Source: Parabacteroides sp. (lineage in GTDB: Bacteria; Bacteroidota; Bacteroidia; Bacteroidales; Tannerellaceae). From it: a DNA stretch of 64,000 nucleotides. Shown here piece by piece: positions 1-7,410 of the stretch (its first letter is position 1; the number at the start of each line of letters is the position of its first letter). The stretch is from contig DXVO01000021.1 of assembly GCA_019417325.1 (NCBI GenBank), positions 124,001 to 188,000 of the forward strand. Direction: 5' to 3'. The notes below the pieces were generated by a model. That model ran no database searches. It had not been told where the DNA came from and worked only from the letters and a program-made list of their open reading frames with translations. The translations under genes and the position numbers were made by a program.

Positions 1-1
1 T

Positions 2-571
2 GCCGTTGCGGTTTCAACAGTCGTAATATTCGGTACGGTTTCGATGTTTCTTTATCCGATATTATACAGAAATGGAATCTTTCTTCTTCCTCCCAATGAA
101 ATGGGGATATTTACTGGTGCAACTATACATGAGGTAGCCCATACTGTAGGAGCCGGAAATGCGATGGGAAAAGATATTTCGGATATTGCAATCATTGTAA
201 AAATGATCAGGGTTATAATGTTGGTACCAGTCTTGTTAATTATTAGTTTTATGGTCGCCAAAGCAGCCGGAAAAGCAGCCGCTCAAAAAGGAAATGTGAA
301 AAATATATCTATCCCCTGGTTTGCCATTGGTTTTTTAGGCGTTATTTGTTTTAACTCATTCAATTTACTACCTGCAAGTTTATTGTCCTTTATTAATACT
401 CTTGATACTTTTTTACTTACAATGGCAATGACCGCTTTAGGAGCCGAGACCAGTATAGATAAATTTAAAAAAGCCGGCGTAAAGCCTTTTATACTTGCTT
501 CTATATTATATGTATGGTTAATAGTAGGTGGATATTTCCTAGTAAAATATATAGTCCCGGTTTTAATGTAG
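2..571 (+). CDS. YeiH/UPF0324 family membrane transporter, 5'-truncated
   Basis: The frame is open from the first bases of the window, so the true start lies upstream; about 189 C-terminal residues are present. They contain hydrophobic membrane segments and the features of the YeiH (UPF0324) family: a GATIHEVAHTVGAG stretch around the middle and a TALGAETS stretch near the C-terminus. The family consists of inner-membrane proteins annotated as putative sulfate exporters; the substrate is not established. A LysR-type gene usually sits beside yeiH, and a LysR remnant follows 14 bp downstream here. Family assignment is good, function is inferred. Confidence 0.85.
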   Translation, partial: AVAVSTVVIFGTVSMFLYPILYRNGIFLLPPNEMGIFTGATIHEVAHTVGAGNAMGKDISDIAIIVKMIRVIMLVPVLLIISFMVAKAAGKAAAQKGNVKNISIPWFAIGFLGVICFNSFNLLPASLLSFINTLDTFLLTMAMTALGAETSIDKFKKAGVKPFILASILYVWLIVGGYFLVKYIVPVLM

Positions 572-585
572 AATGATTTTATAGA

Positions 586-945
586 ATGAATATTATGTCC
601 GATTTTCGTTTAGAGATATTTCAATGTATTGGTGCTACAGCTACTATTCTCCCATCTCTTCTTGCTGAGTTTCACAACAGATATCCTCATATGACAGAGG
701 GACTTAAAAACTATCTATTGCATTCGAATTGTATCGGTCTGATCTCTATGTATGCAATAAAGTATAGTTCAGATTATAATTTATTCCGCATTCTTACTCT
801 GAAGAACATAAGGATAGAAAGGGATCTTTGTTTCATCTTGTTATCGCAAAATGAAACACAAGCTCTTTCGTGCTTATCTATAGAGCAGGTGTGTATATTG
901 GCAAAAAACATATGTGGACAAAGCAATTGTTTATGTGATGTTTGA
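586..945 (+). pseudogene. LysR-type regulator remnant (effector-binding domain fragments)
   Basis: This 119-codon frame resembles two separated pieces of a LysR substrate-binding domain. The first (about residues 8-35) has the GATATILPSLLAEFHNRYP pattern of the domain's first strand and helix. The second (about residues 45-85) resembles the late part, with SNCIGLISMYAI and a charged I-x-I-E-R stretch. The N-terminal winged helix and the middle of the domain are missing, so it cannot bind DNA as a normal LysR protein; an internal deletion is the simplest explanation. Its place beside the YeiH gene fits the usual yeiH-LysR pairing. Family is inferred by eye. Confidence 0.55.
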
Positions 946-973
946 GAACGGACACAGGATTTTTTATTTAATC

Positions 974-1073
974 TATACAAAAACAAAGGTGGATAAACGC
1001 CTGTTGTAAAGCGTGTATCCACCTAAGTGATTGTGAATTAGTATCTAATCTTATAAAAATCTTATTCTTCTAT
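974..1073. repeat. Left copy of 100-bp direct repeat (ppdK 3' end and terminator)
   Basis: These 100 bp are identical to 7311-7410. They hold the terminator hairpin (here 987-1024), the intergenic tail, and the complement of the ppdK stop codon with the last few coding bases. Similarity continues to about 1099 with scattered mismatches; read on the minus strand it still encodes an IAAAQAAIEE-stop end like that of PpdK. It looks like the displaced 3' end of ppdK left when an element inserted there (an attL/attR-like pair). Confidence 0.85.
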
Positions 1074-1302
1074 AGCTGCCTGAGCCGCTGCGATATATGT
1101 ATTGATTACTAGTTGTTTACGTGAAATCATTAAACAGTGTGTAAACTTTTTGGATTTATATCCTTTTATGTAACCTTCATCAACAGATTAAGATATTCAA
1201 AGATAAAGTTATTTAGGAAAGGAGAATACTTTTAGACTTTAATTTCACGTTTTATGAATGAAATGTCATAGTAATATCTTTTTCTCCTTATCGTAAGGAT
1301 AT

Positions 1303-1343
1303 AAAAAAGAACGTCTGAAGTAGTGCTACGCCGGACGTTTATT
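1303..1343 (-). terminator. Probable terminator of the 1374-1904 gene
   Basis: On the minus strand an AACGTC ... GACGTT hairpin with an inner GTAG/CTAC pair is followed by CTTTTTT, about 30 bp after the stop codon of the 176-aa gene. The stem is short, so strength is uncertain. Confidence 0.5.
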
Positions 1344-1373
1344 CTATGGACAATACATAGCCCACTTTTTTGC

Positions 1374-1904
1374 TTACAATAATTGATAATTATGATTGTT
1401 CCAATCGATATCAATTACAGATTGAGACAATGTCTGATTTTCTGTCAGAACCCTTAACCTGAATCCCCAATGCCCCACTAAGTGATTCTGACCAATATGA
1501 TCTACAAAATAAAAAACACTTTTACCACCATAATCAAAATAACAAGTTTTAGCTAATTTACTATGTTTTTTATCTGTAATAGGCTTTCCCTCTTGATCTA
1601 AATCAACAATAAAAGCATCTTGTGCCACATTAGGTCTTTGTCCGAGATGATTACCTCCCGGAACACCCTGAGCGTCCCATCTTATCTCATAAAGGACCTC
1701 CAGGTCGGGATTAGGCATCAAAGCTATTGCATATACCAAAGAGCGATCCTTTTGATTGTCTTTCCAACAAAAAGAAGAAGGATCCATGTATAAGAAAGTT
1801 TCAACTGTATTTCCATTCCATTTTTTTAATTTATTCTCTATAAATGGAGGAAGATCTCCCTCACAATAATTATAGGTTTCATTTTTCAGTAAACTTTTAG
1901 GCAT
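1374..1904 (-). CDS. Hypothetical 176-aa protein in island
   Basis: I do not recognise the family. The protein is soluble-looking, with no signal peptide or membrane segment, rich in aromatic residues and charged in its second half. The start is supported by the leader: the bases before this ATG match the leader of the gene at 5793, which begins at the same distance with a similar ATGCC start. It lies alone on the minus strand between the left ppdK repeat and the left copy of the shared promoter, and has its own probable terminator. Unlike its neighbours at 2130-3708 it is intact. A phage or island accessory gene is likely; no function is proposed. Confidence 0.6.
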   Translation of the reverse strand: MPKSLLKNETYNYCEGDLPPFIENKLKKWNGNTVETFLYMDPSSFCWKDNQKDRSLVYAIALMPNPDLEVLYEIRWDAQGVPGGNHLGQRPNVAQDAFIVDLDQEGKPITDKKHSKLAKTCYFDYGGKSVFYFVDHIGQNHLVGHWGFRLRVLTENQTLSQSVIDIDWNNHNYQLL

Positions 1905-1919
1905 AATAAATTTATTTTT

Positions 1920-2055
1920 TTCCTACTCTCTTTCAGGCTTTTCGGAACCCGCCTATATTCATTATCTCTGTAAGCTTACGATACAAAGATATGATTGGGT
2001 TCCAGAGGTGGGGAACTTATTGTTTGGATGGTACTATATTTCTTGTGAATGACTT
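1920..2055 (-). promoter_or_regulatory. Promoter/leader, left copy of ~135-bp inverted repeat
   Basis: Reverse-complemented, this stretch matches 5638-5774 along its whole length, with a nearly identical core of about 70 bp and looser similarity upstream. The core contains TATCTTTG (1984-1991, minus strand), a Bacteroidetes -7 box (TAnnTTTG), followed by a shared leader with TAAGCTTACAGAGATAAT and AGGCGGGTTC. It drives the 1374-1904 gene. No clear TTTG -33 box is visible, which suggests an activator or element-specific control. Confidence 0.7.
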
Positions 2056-2079
2056 TAAATTAAGGGTGGGAAAACAAAA

Positions 2080-2105
2080 CCGCTCGAGCTTCACAGGCAG
2101 AGCGG
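2080..2105 (-). terminator. Terminator after the HTH pseudogene
   Basis: CCGCTC and GAGCGG form a stem around a 14-base loop, followed on the minus strand by TTTTGTTTT. A decayed copy of the same sequence, in the opposite orientation, lies at 3739-3762 after the last plus-strand gene of this block. Confidence 0.55.
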
Positions 2106-2129
2106 CTTACTAACCTAAAAAAACTAATA

Positions 2130-2614
2130 CTATGAATTTTGGATCTTTTTTTCAGCAACAGTCAATCTTTGGATTGTCTCCGCTATGATAGTTCTGCTAT
2201 CTGTATTTTTCTTGTTGGGATCATTCTCTGTTCCGGTGAGAGGATTGAATACTTTTATGACCTCCAATAAGACCATTGGGCTATTACAATTGGGTAATAT
2301 ATTTTTTAGTCGTTTATAGCAGATATCGAGTATGTCGTTCTGGTTGTTGTAGTATTTGGATATTAAGCTTTCTTCTTTTTGGGCGACAACAGCTTCTATC
2401 TTTCTGACAGTACTGTCACTCCTGTTATCTTTCAGTGCCTCAGTGTGTTCCTTTACCCATTTTTTAATGTGTTGCGGCTTATTCCTGTAATGTTGATAGT
2501 TCTCTGATAATTATAGTCACATTTACGGAAAACTGCCAGGGCTTCCATCATTTCCCTGTTGGTATAGTTCCTTTTTTTATCTGTACCTGATATTTCAAGT
2601 CTTTTTGTCGGCAT
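2130..2614 (-). pseudogene. Frameshifted HTH protein, terminase-small-subunit-like
   Basis: Read from ATG at 2614 the frame begins MPTKRLEISGTDKK and runs through a helix-turn-helix-like stretch (TINITGISRNTLKN) to a premature TAA. From the adjacent frame the protein continues KKWVKEHTEALKDN and on to a stop at 2130-2132. The total of 485 bases is one short of a whole number of codons, so one base was probably lost near the TTAAAAAATGGG run at about 2460. The HTH plus charged helical tail resembles phage terminase small subunits or similar phage DNA-binding proteins. The frame break is seen directly; the family is inferred. Confidence 0.6.
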
Positions 2615-2622
2615 CTTACTTC

Positions 2623-2636
2623 GTTAATTTACAGCG
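2623..2636 (+). repeat. 14-bp shared motif, copy 1
   Basis: GTTAATTTACAGCG occurs here, between the divergent genes at 2614 and 2695, and again at 6121-6134 ahead of the gene at 6181. Its position upstream of two separate genes suggests a common control element of the island. Confidence 0.45.
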
Positions 2637-2694
2637 TGATTACACAAAGAAAAGAGCTTTATTTCGTGTGTAAATGCTTTAAATTAACAAATGT

Positions 2695-3258
2695 ATGATA
2701 GGTGCGATATTAGGAGGTGTTGCCGGTCTTGGCAATATGATTGCCGGGGGGATTGGTTCAGCAAAAGCAAACAGGGAAAGAGCCCGGCTAATGAGTGAAG
2801 AGAGGACGCGTATCCAAAATCAATATGACAAGGATTATTACGTGGACTATATGAATAGGAGTGATATCCAGTCTCTAGTGAAGAAGCTTCAGGATCAAAG
2901 TAAAAAGAGATTGGATAATGCAGAGGCTACAGCAGTAGTGACAGGTGCTACTCCGGAAGCCATTGTTGCCCAAAAGCAGGCGGAATCAGAAGCCTTAGGG
3001 TAGTCCATGAGCCAGATAGCCGGTTATAGTGACCAGTGGAAACAACAAGTTGCAGACAGGTATAACCAACAGATGTCAAACCTTATGGGTATGCAGCTTC
3101 AGGAGAATAGCCAGAAATCTGCCAGTTATGCTAACATGGTGAGTAATTTTGATAATAAACTAATGAATTACCGCCGGTATCTGGATGATCAGAACCGACA
3201 TTATGATATGTTGGCTTATCAGGGAAAGATTAGAAGATATTCTCCACCGGAGCAATAG
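2695..3258 (+). pseudogene. Phage structural-like protein interrupted by an amber codon
   Basis: Two pieces of 102 and 83 codons lie in the same frame, separated only by TAG at 3001-3003 and one codon. Joined, they give a protein of about 187 residues with a glycine-rich hydrophobic N-terminus (IGAILGGVAGLGNMIAGG), then a long charged, glutamine-rich helical region. Glycine-rich N-terminus plus coiled coil is seen in phage pilot or injection proteins (microvirus VP2-like, for example), but I cannot confirm the family. The 3' end also looks shifted: the next frame carries a plausible continuation to about 3376. Two genes beside it are also broken, so decay is more likely than programmed readthrough. 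Confidence 0.55.
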
Positions 3259-3333
3259 GGAAAATGTTCAGGACCAAAGATTTCAAGACGAAAAGGCTTG
3301 GAGAAAGAAACAGTTTGATAAGAATAACCGTCG

Positions 3334-3708
3334 ATGGAATTTATTGACAATATTTGCCGGAAAGATAGCTCTATGACCGCCCAGCGGTTATTGTCAAATA
3401 AGAACCTGCAAGCGCATATCATTATAACTGAGTTTTCCTGGCCGGATAGTTCCGGTAAGCAATACCCCGTTAAAACAACGGAAATAGAGTTGAATAGTTA
3501 AGAATCCGAACAGTCAGATAAACAATCTGTGTCTGGTTCTGAGGGCTTACAGGTTAAGAAACAGAATTTATCCGGTCAAACAGATGATAAAGTAAAAGAG
3601 GATGTGAAGAAGGATAACCGCCCGGTTCCGGTGTGGGTGTGGTGGTTTCTGATAATAGGAGGCGTTATATCAGCTTTACTGACTTGGTACGCACAAAGAA
3701 AGAAATAG
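3334..3708 (+). pseudogene. Small membrane-anchored protein interrupted by an ochre codon
   Basis: From ATG at 3334 a 125-codon frame is broken by TAA at codon 56 (3499-3501). The first part is soluble; the part after the stop has a polar, charged linker and ends in one strong membrane segment (VPVWVWWFLIIGGVISALLTW) and a basic tail. A C-terminal anchor after a charged linker is compatible with a phage lysis accessory protein, but this is a guess. Coding character continues unchanged past the stop, which points to a recent nonsense mutation. Confidence 0.5.
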
Positions 3709-3906
3709 CAGCTATATATTAATTGTAATGTTTGTTATTGTGCCGCTCTGCCTGTGAAGGTGGCGAGGTATTTGGGATTATAAATGTATATTATTATTAA
3801 TTTTACTTTAGTCCTTATAGAACTAAGTTAGTTTTTTTTAAGAGTTTGTATACATACTAAATTTTAGAGATTAAATCACAGTTTAAAATTACAAGGAGAT
3901 TAAATT

Positions 3907-5517
3907 ATGAAAGAAAAATGGTTTATTAAAAAGAAACATGTTGTGTCTTTTAATTTACTAGCCATTGGTTGTGCTATTTTTTTTACTGGTTGTAATAAAC
4001 ATTTAGATGAAGCTATTATTGGAGAAAAACCTTTAGGAGTAAGCTCTTCTAGTGCTATTACCAATATACATGTAGATTGTCTTCATAAAAGATGGTTTGA
4101 AGGGGAAGAAGTCACAAAAGCAGGCAATAACCCTTTACATGAAATTGATTATACAAGTTTGTTTAAGCAATTGGCTAATAAAATAGCCAGTAACTATCTT
4201 CCTGAGCAAGGAGGGGTGGCTGTTGAAAAGTTATTGGATATCTTTTTCCCAATAGAAAAAGAAGATCCTGTACAAAAAAAACTTGATCAGATATTGGGTC
4301 AACTTGATGATATAAAAGATGCTATAACTAAAGTCGGCACTGAAGTGAAGTTGTCTAATTATGATGCTGCGTTCAGAGAAAAAGAAACTATGTATATTAA
4401 TTTACAAACAGTCTCTATAATAGCCTGGAAAGGTCTTCAAAGAGTTGATAATACAGCAGGATTAAGTCAAGAAGAACGCATTTCCCAAAGAAAGCTCATT
4501 ATTAATGAGTGGGGAAATAAAACTATAAATGGTGCAGGAACGACACCTTTAGCTTGTATAAACTTTGCAAAAAAAGTGATGTCTGTCGCTGCTGAACAAA
4601 AAAACTATTTCCAAATCTATGATGAATATGCATCAAAATATTTTGGATTTGAGAAAGAATCATTTGCTTGGCGTGAAAATTGCAGAGATAGAGACTTAAG
4701 TCTTTTTTCAATAACTGTAATATTATCAGAGTTATATAATAATGTAAACAATAGTTCACAAGAGCTAAAGAATGAACTTGTAGAAACAGCAAATAATATT
4801 ACTAAGTTTAGTGAAGTTTATAAAGTGAATTATGATACATATAATTCAGGAGTGAATATTTGTTATATACCAAAAATGGAAGGTATGAGATTTAAGAAAG
4901 AAATATTAGAGATTCCATATGACTGGTATACGGATTATAAGAACGGAGTAGTAAAAGATATAGACAACTATTCTAATCCAAATTTTAAAAGTGTGTGTTA
5001 TATAGCAAATATGCCATCTTATCGGGATTCAAGATTTTATTTTTTAACCACAGTGATGAATTTTGGAAATAATGTAATTTCCAGTGCTTATAGTGCGAAT
5101 GGTAGACAATATAAACATATATCACGAGGACAGATAGAACTTATTTATGATTTTTATAACAAAAAATCAAGTAATAAATCCTCTTTAGAGGAGATTCTTT
5201 GTTCTAATGGTTTTAAAATTGTGCAGACAGATTATACAGGTAAGAAGATATTGAAAGAGGAAGGAACTTCAGGTTTGCATTATAGAGTACTTCTTTCTTC
5301 TGATGGTCACTATTATGAAAGAGAACACTGGTACAACAATAATTATAAATTATATATGCGCGGTGTAGAGATGATGAGTAAAGATTGGTTTTCTGATGAC
5401 TTCAGAATAGGTATAGCCTGGGATTCTAATGATAAAGATGATGCTATAACATTAGCTCAGTGGGACACGGCTCCTTGGGAAGATGTTAGGTTTTATTGTC
5501 TATACTATTCAGAATAA
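3907..5517 (+). CDS. Large lipoprotein of unknown function, possible pore-forming type
   Basis: This 536-aa protein has a basic N-terminus, a hydrophobic stretch and a lipobox (FFTGC, Cys29), so it should be a lipoprotein. Around residues 95-150 a GGVAVEKLLDIFFP segment is followed by a DPVQKKLDQILGQLDDIKDAI heptad-like helix; this layout recalls the first helices of alpha-helical pore-forming toxins of the delta-endotoxin kind. The C-terminal half is rich in Tyr, Asn and Trp and unfamiliar. The gene is markedly AT-rich and stands alone between a decayed terminator (about 3740) and a good one (5589). It is intact although its neighbours are broken, which suggests it is still useful. The toxin idea is only inference. 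Confidence 0.75.
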   Translation: MKEKWFIKKKHVVSFNLLAIGCAIFFTGCNKHLDEAIIGEKPLGVSSSSAITNIHVDCLHKRWFEGEEVTKAGNNPLHEIDYTSLFKQLANKIASNYLPEQGGVAVEKLLDIFFPIEKEDPVQKKLDQILGQLDDIKDAITKVGTEVKLSNYDAAFREKETMYINLQTVSIIAWKGLQRVDNTAGLSQEERISQRKLIINEWGNKTINGAGTTPLACINFAKKVMSVAAEQKNYFQIYDEYASKYFGFEKESFAWRENCRDRDLSLFSITVILSELYNNVNNSSQELKNELVETANNITKFSEVYKVNYDTYNSGVNICYIPKMEGMRFKKEILEIPYDWYTDYKNGVVKDIDNYSNPNFKSVCYIANMPSYRDSRFYFLTTVMNFGNNVISSAYSANGRQYKHISRGQIELIYDFYNKKSSNKSSLEEILCSNGFKIVQTDYTGKKILKEEGTSGLHYRVLLSSDGHYYEREHWYNNNYKLYMRGVEMMSKDWFSDDFRIGIAWDSNDKDDAITLAQWDTAPWEDVRFYCLYYSE

Positions 5518-5588
5518 TGATTTAAAATATTTAAATAATAACAAGTTTTTTAACTATGTAGTATAATACAAACAAATGTTAGGATTAA

Positions 5589-5618
5589 CGCCTAGGCTTT
5601 ACGGCCTGGGCGTTTTTT
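5589..5618 (+). terminator. Rho-independent terminator of the lipoprotein gene
   Basis: CGCCTAGGC and GCCTGGGCG pair over nine positions (one G-T) around a six-base loop and are followed by TTTTTT, 72 bp after the lipoprotein stop codon. Confidence 0.85.
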
Positions 5619-5637
5619 GCTTTCTACTCTTGATTCC

Positions 5638-5774
5638 AAGTCATTCAACAAGAAATATCGGTCGTTCAGATAATAAATACCTCACCGCCTGAACCCGGCC
5701 CTATCTTTGCATCGTAAGCTTACAGAGATAATTAATTTATAGGCGGGTTCTGAAAAGCCTTGGAGAGAGTAGGA
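5638..5774 (+). promoter_or_regulatory. Promoter/leader, right copy of ~135-bp inverted repeat
   Basis: This matches the reverse complement of 1920-2055. TATCTTTG at 5702-5709 is the -7 box, followed by the shared leader (TAAGCTTACAGAGATAAT, AGGCGGGTTC, GAGAGTAGGA). It directs transcription to the right into the gene at 5793. Confidence 0.7.
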
Positions 5775-5792
5775 AAAGTGAAATTTAATATT

Positions 5793-6017
5793 ATGCCGTT
5801 AAGAGTAAATATTGGTAGAGCAAGTGATGCCGATAATTTTAAAAATGGGTTGCTGAGCTACTTTTCTAATGAGGTAACAGCAACAGTGGTAGATCGTAGC
5901 GAAGGTAACACTTCTGTGGTAATTAATACTAAGGCTGGTGCTCGAAATGATATAGAAGATCGAATAAAGACTTATATAAATGGTCATGGAGGCTATGTAG
6001 TATCTGGATCATTGTAA
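5793..6017 (+). CDS. Hypothetical 74-aa protein
   Basis: A TTG codon at 5760 could extend the frame, but the ATG at 5793 is preferred: the leader before it matches the leader of the 1374-1904 gene, which starts at the same point. The protein is small and soluble, with an alternating hydrophobic/charged pattern that could fold as a small alpha/beta domain; I do not recognise the family. It follows the right copy of the duplicated promoter, so it and the 176-aa gene were probably under the same control. Confidence 0.6.
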   Translation: MPLRVNIGRASDADNFKNGLLSYFSNEVTATVVDRSEGNTSVVINTKAGARNDIEDRIKTYINGHGGYVVSGSL

Positions 6018-6120
6018 GAAATGAATCGTCGTTTGTACGATGAGGTAACGTATCGGAGTTAAGGGGATTCTATGGGTATTCTTTCTTAACTTCGATTTTT
6101 ACATGAGATAATTTGATTTT

Positions 6121-6134
6121 GTTAATTTACAGCG
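6121..6134 (+). repeat. 14-bp shared motif, copy 2
   Basis: GTTAATTTACAGCG, identical to 2623-2636, sits 46 bp before the start of the gene at 6181. Confidence 0.45.
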
Positions 6135-6180
6135 CTTTGTTCATGAATCTTTATAATATTTTTAAGAAAAAGAGTAAAGT

Positions 6181-6510
6181 ATGAAATATTCAATACCAAT
6201 CAACAAGCAAAATATTCTTGAAACCGTTAAGAGAATAACCGGATACACAGGAAAAGGGCTAGGGGAGAATATCGATAAGATAACAGTAACGGATGACGAG
6301 AGTGGGGTTATTGAGGGGGTAACTAAGAAGTCGATAGTAGATTTTCTATCAAAGATTGGGCGTTTTTCTCCTGTTTATTCTTCCGAAATTATAAAGGTAG
6401 AACTTCCTGCTAATTTTGATTCCAAGGTACAACCTTTGTTGGGAAAAGCAGTTGAAGACATGATTGTAAATGATGCATCTTCTTCCTGGTTTTTTATTCA
6501 TTCTCCATGA
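6181..6510 (+). CDS. Hypothetical 109-aa island protein
   Basis: A soluble, mixed-charge protein with no signal peptide or membrane segment; family not recognised. Its last 13 bases overlap the end of the convergent gene at 6498. It is preceded by the shared 14-bp motif. Its codon pattern resembles that of the 5793 gene and not of the truncated minus-strand gene, so both plus-strand genes probably belong to the same unit. Confidence 0.55.
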   Translation: MKYSIPINKQNILETVKRITGYTGKGLGENIDKITVTDDESGVIEGVTKKSIVDFLSKIGRFSPVYSSEIIKVELPANFDSKVQPLLGKAVEDMIVNDASSSWFFIHSP

Positions 6511-7310
6511 ACTGTTTTAGTTCCTGTTTCTGCCTTTATATGAACCTCCGTATGTAATGTTATAAATTTTGAATAAGCCGTGCTTGTGTGATAAATACTA
6601 ATAGGAAACATTGGGGCTATCTGGGTTATGATGTTTGCAACATAGAGCCTGTTATTGAAAACAAAAGATTTTCCAGTAATAACATTGTGAGTATACTGGT
6701 CATCCGTCATGGCTTCTTTCTGTTCCAAATTATTTGTATCTTTTAAAAAGTCCTCATACAAACCTTTAGAATTACTTCCTGATGTAATCGTCTTCACCTT
6801 GAAAAAGTTTGATGTATTTGCTATTTTTTCAATCATTTCTGAATTTTCAAAATAATTGAAAGAAAAACTTATATTATTTCCTACTTTGTATAGCAAAGTG
6901 ATATCAGAGTCTAGATCAACTCTATTAATAGGCCTTGAAATAAATATATCCACAGAGGATACAATATCTTTCCATTTATCTAAAGTTGTTAGATCGTATT
7001 GTACTCCTAGTGTTGAAGGTTGTGCTGATATTTTGTATTTAAAACCAGTAAGATGACCAGTCAAGGTATTTTGTTCAGTAATGAGTATACTTGATGAATA
7101 TCCTTGTGGAAATAATAAAATGGGAGGGGAGTGCATGATATAACTTCCATTAAATAATCGGAGAGCATATCTGACAACAAAAGGAGATACAAATAGACCT
7201 TCATTATTTAGGCTATTTAGTAGTTTGTTTATTGTCGCTCTAAATGATGTATTAATTGATGTCGTATTATTGGCATCCAGAGTAACTTTATCCTGTCCTG
7301 CAGGTAATGG
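6498..7310 (-). pseudogene. Phage-like structural protein, N-terminus lost at the repeat junction
   Basis: The recognisable frame is longer than its first ATG (7136) suggests: coding-like sequence continues upstream (LPAGQDKVTLDANNTT ... GLFVSPFVVRYALRL ... MHSPP) up to 7310, exactly where the direct repeat with the ppdK 3' end begins. The protein is therefore cut by the element junction and about 270 C-terminal residues remain. VRYALRLFNGSYIMHSPPIL is a pattern I associate with large beta-rich structural proteins in Bacteroidetes prophage regions, from memory and without certainty. No start codon or promoter of its own is evident. Confidence 0.5.
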
Positions 7311-7410
7311 TATACAAAAACAAAGGTGGATAAACGCCTGTTGTAAAGCGTGTATCCACCTAAGTGATTGTGAATTAGTATCTAATCTTATAAAAATCTT
7401 ATTCTTCTAT
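7311..7410. repeat. Right copy of 100-bp direct repeat (intact ppdK 3' end)
   Basis: Identical to 974-1073. This copy belongs to the intact ppdK: it includes the last coding bases, the stop codon (7399-7401) and the terminator hairpin. It forms the right border of the island. Confidence 0.85.
7324..7361 (-). terminator. ppdK terminator
   Basis: AGGTGGATA pairs with TATCCACCT, extended by ACGC/GCGT after one mismatch, around a ten-base loop; on the minus strand a T-rich tail (TTGTTTTTG) follows. It lies 38 bp after the ppdK stop codon and is duplicated at 987-1024. Confidence 0.85.

Noticed and set aside
1232..1414. Minus-strand 60-codon frame
   Set aside because: It overlaps the end and terminator of the 176-aa gene and has no coding character.
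2695..3258. Stop-codon recoding (TAG read as an amino acid) as in some crAss-like phages
   Set aside because: The neighbouring gene is broken by TAA and another by a frameshift, and nearby intact genes end normally; decay explains all three.
1920..5774. Composite transposon bounded by the inverted repeats
   Set aside because: The repeats are promoter/leader sequences directly in front of genes, no transposase lies between them, and no target duplication is seen at their outer ends.
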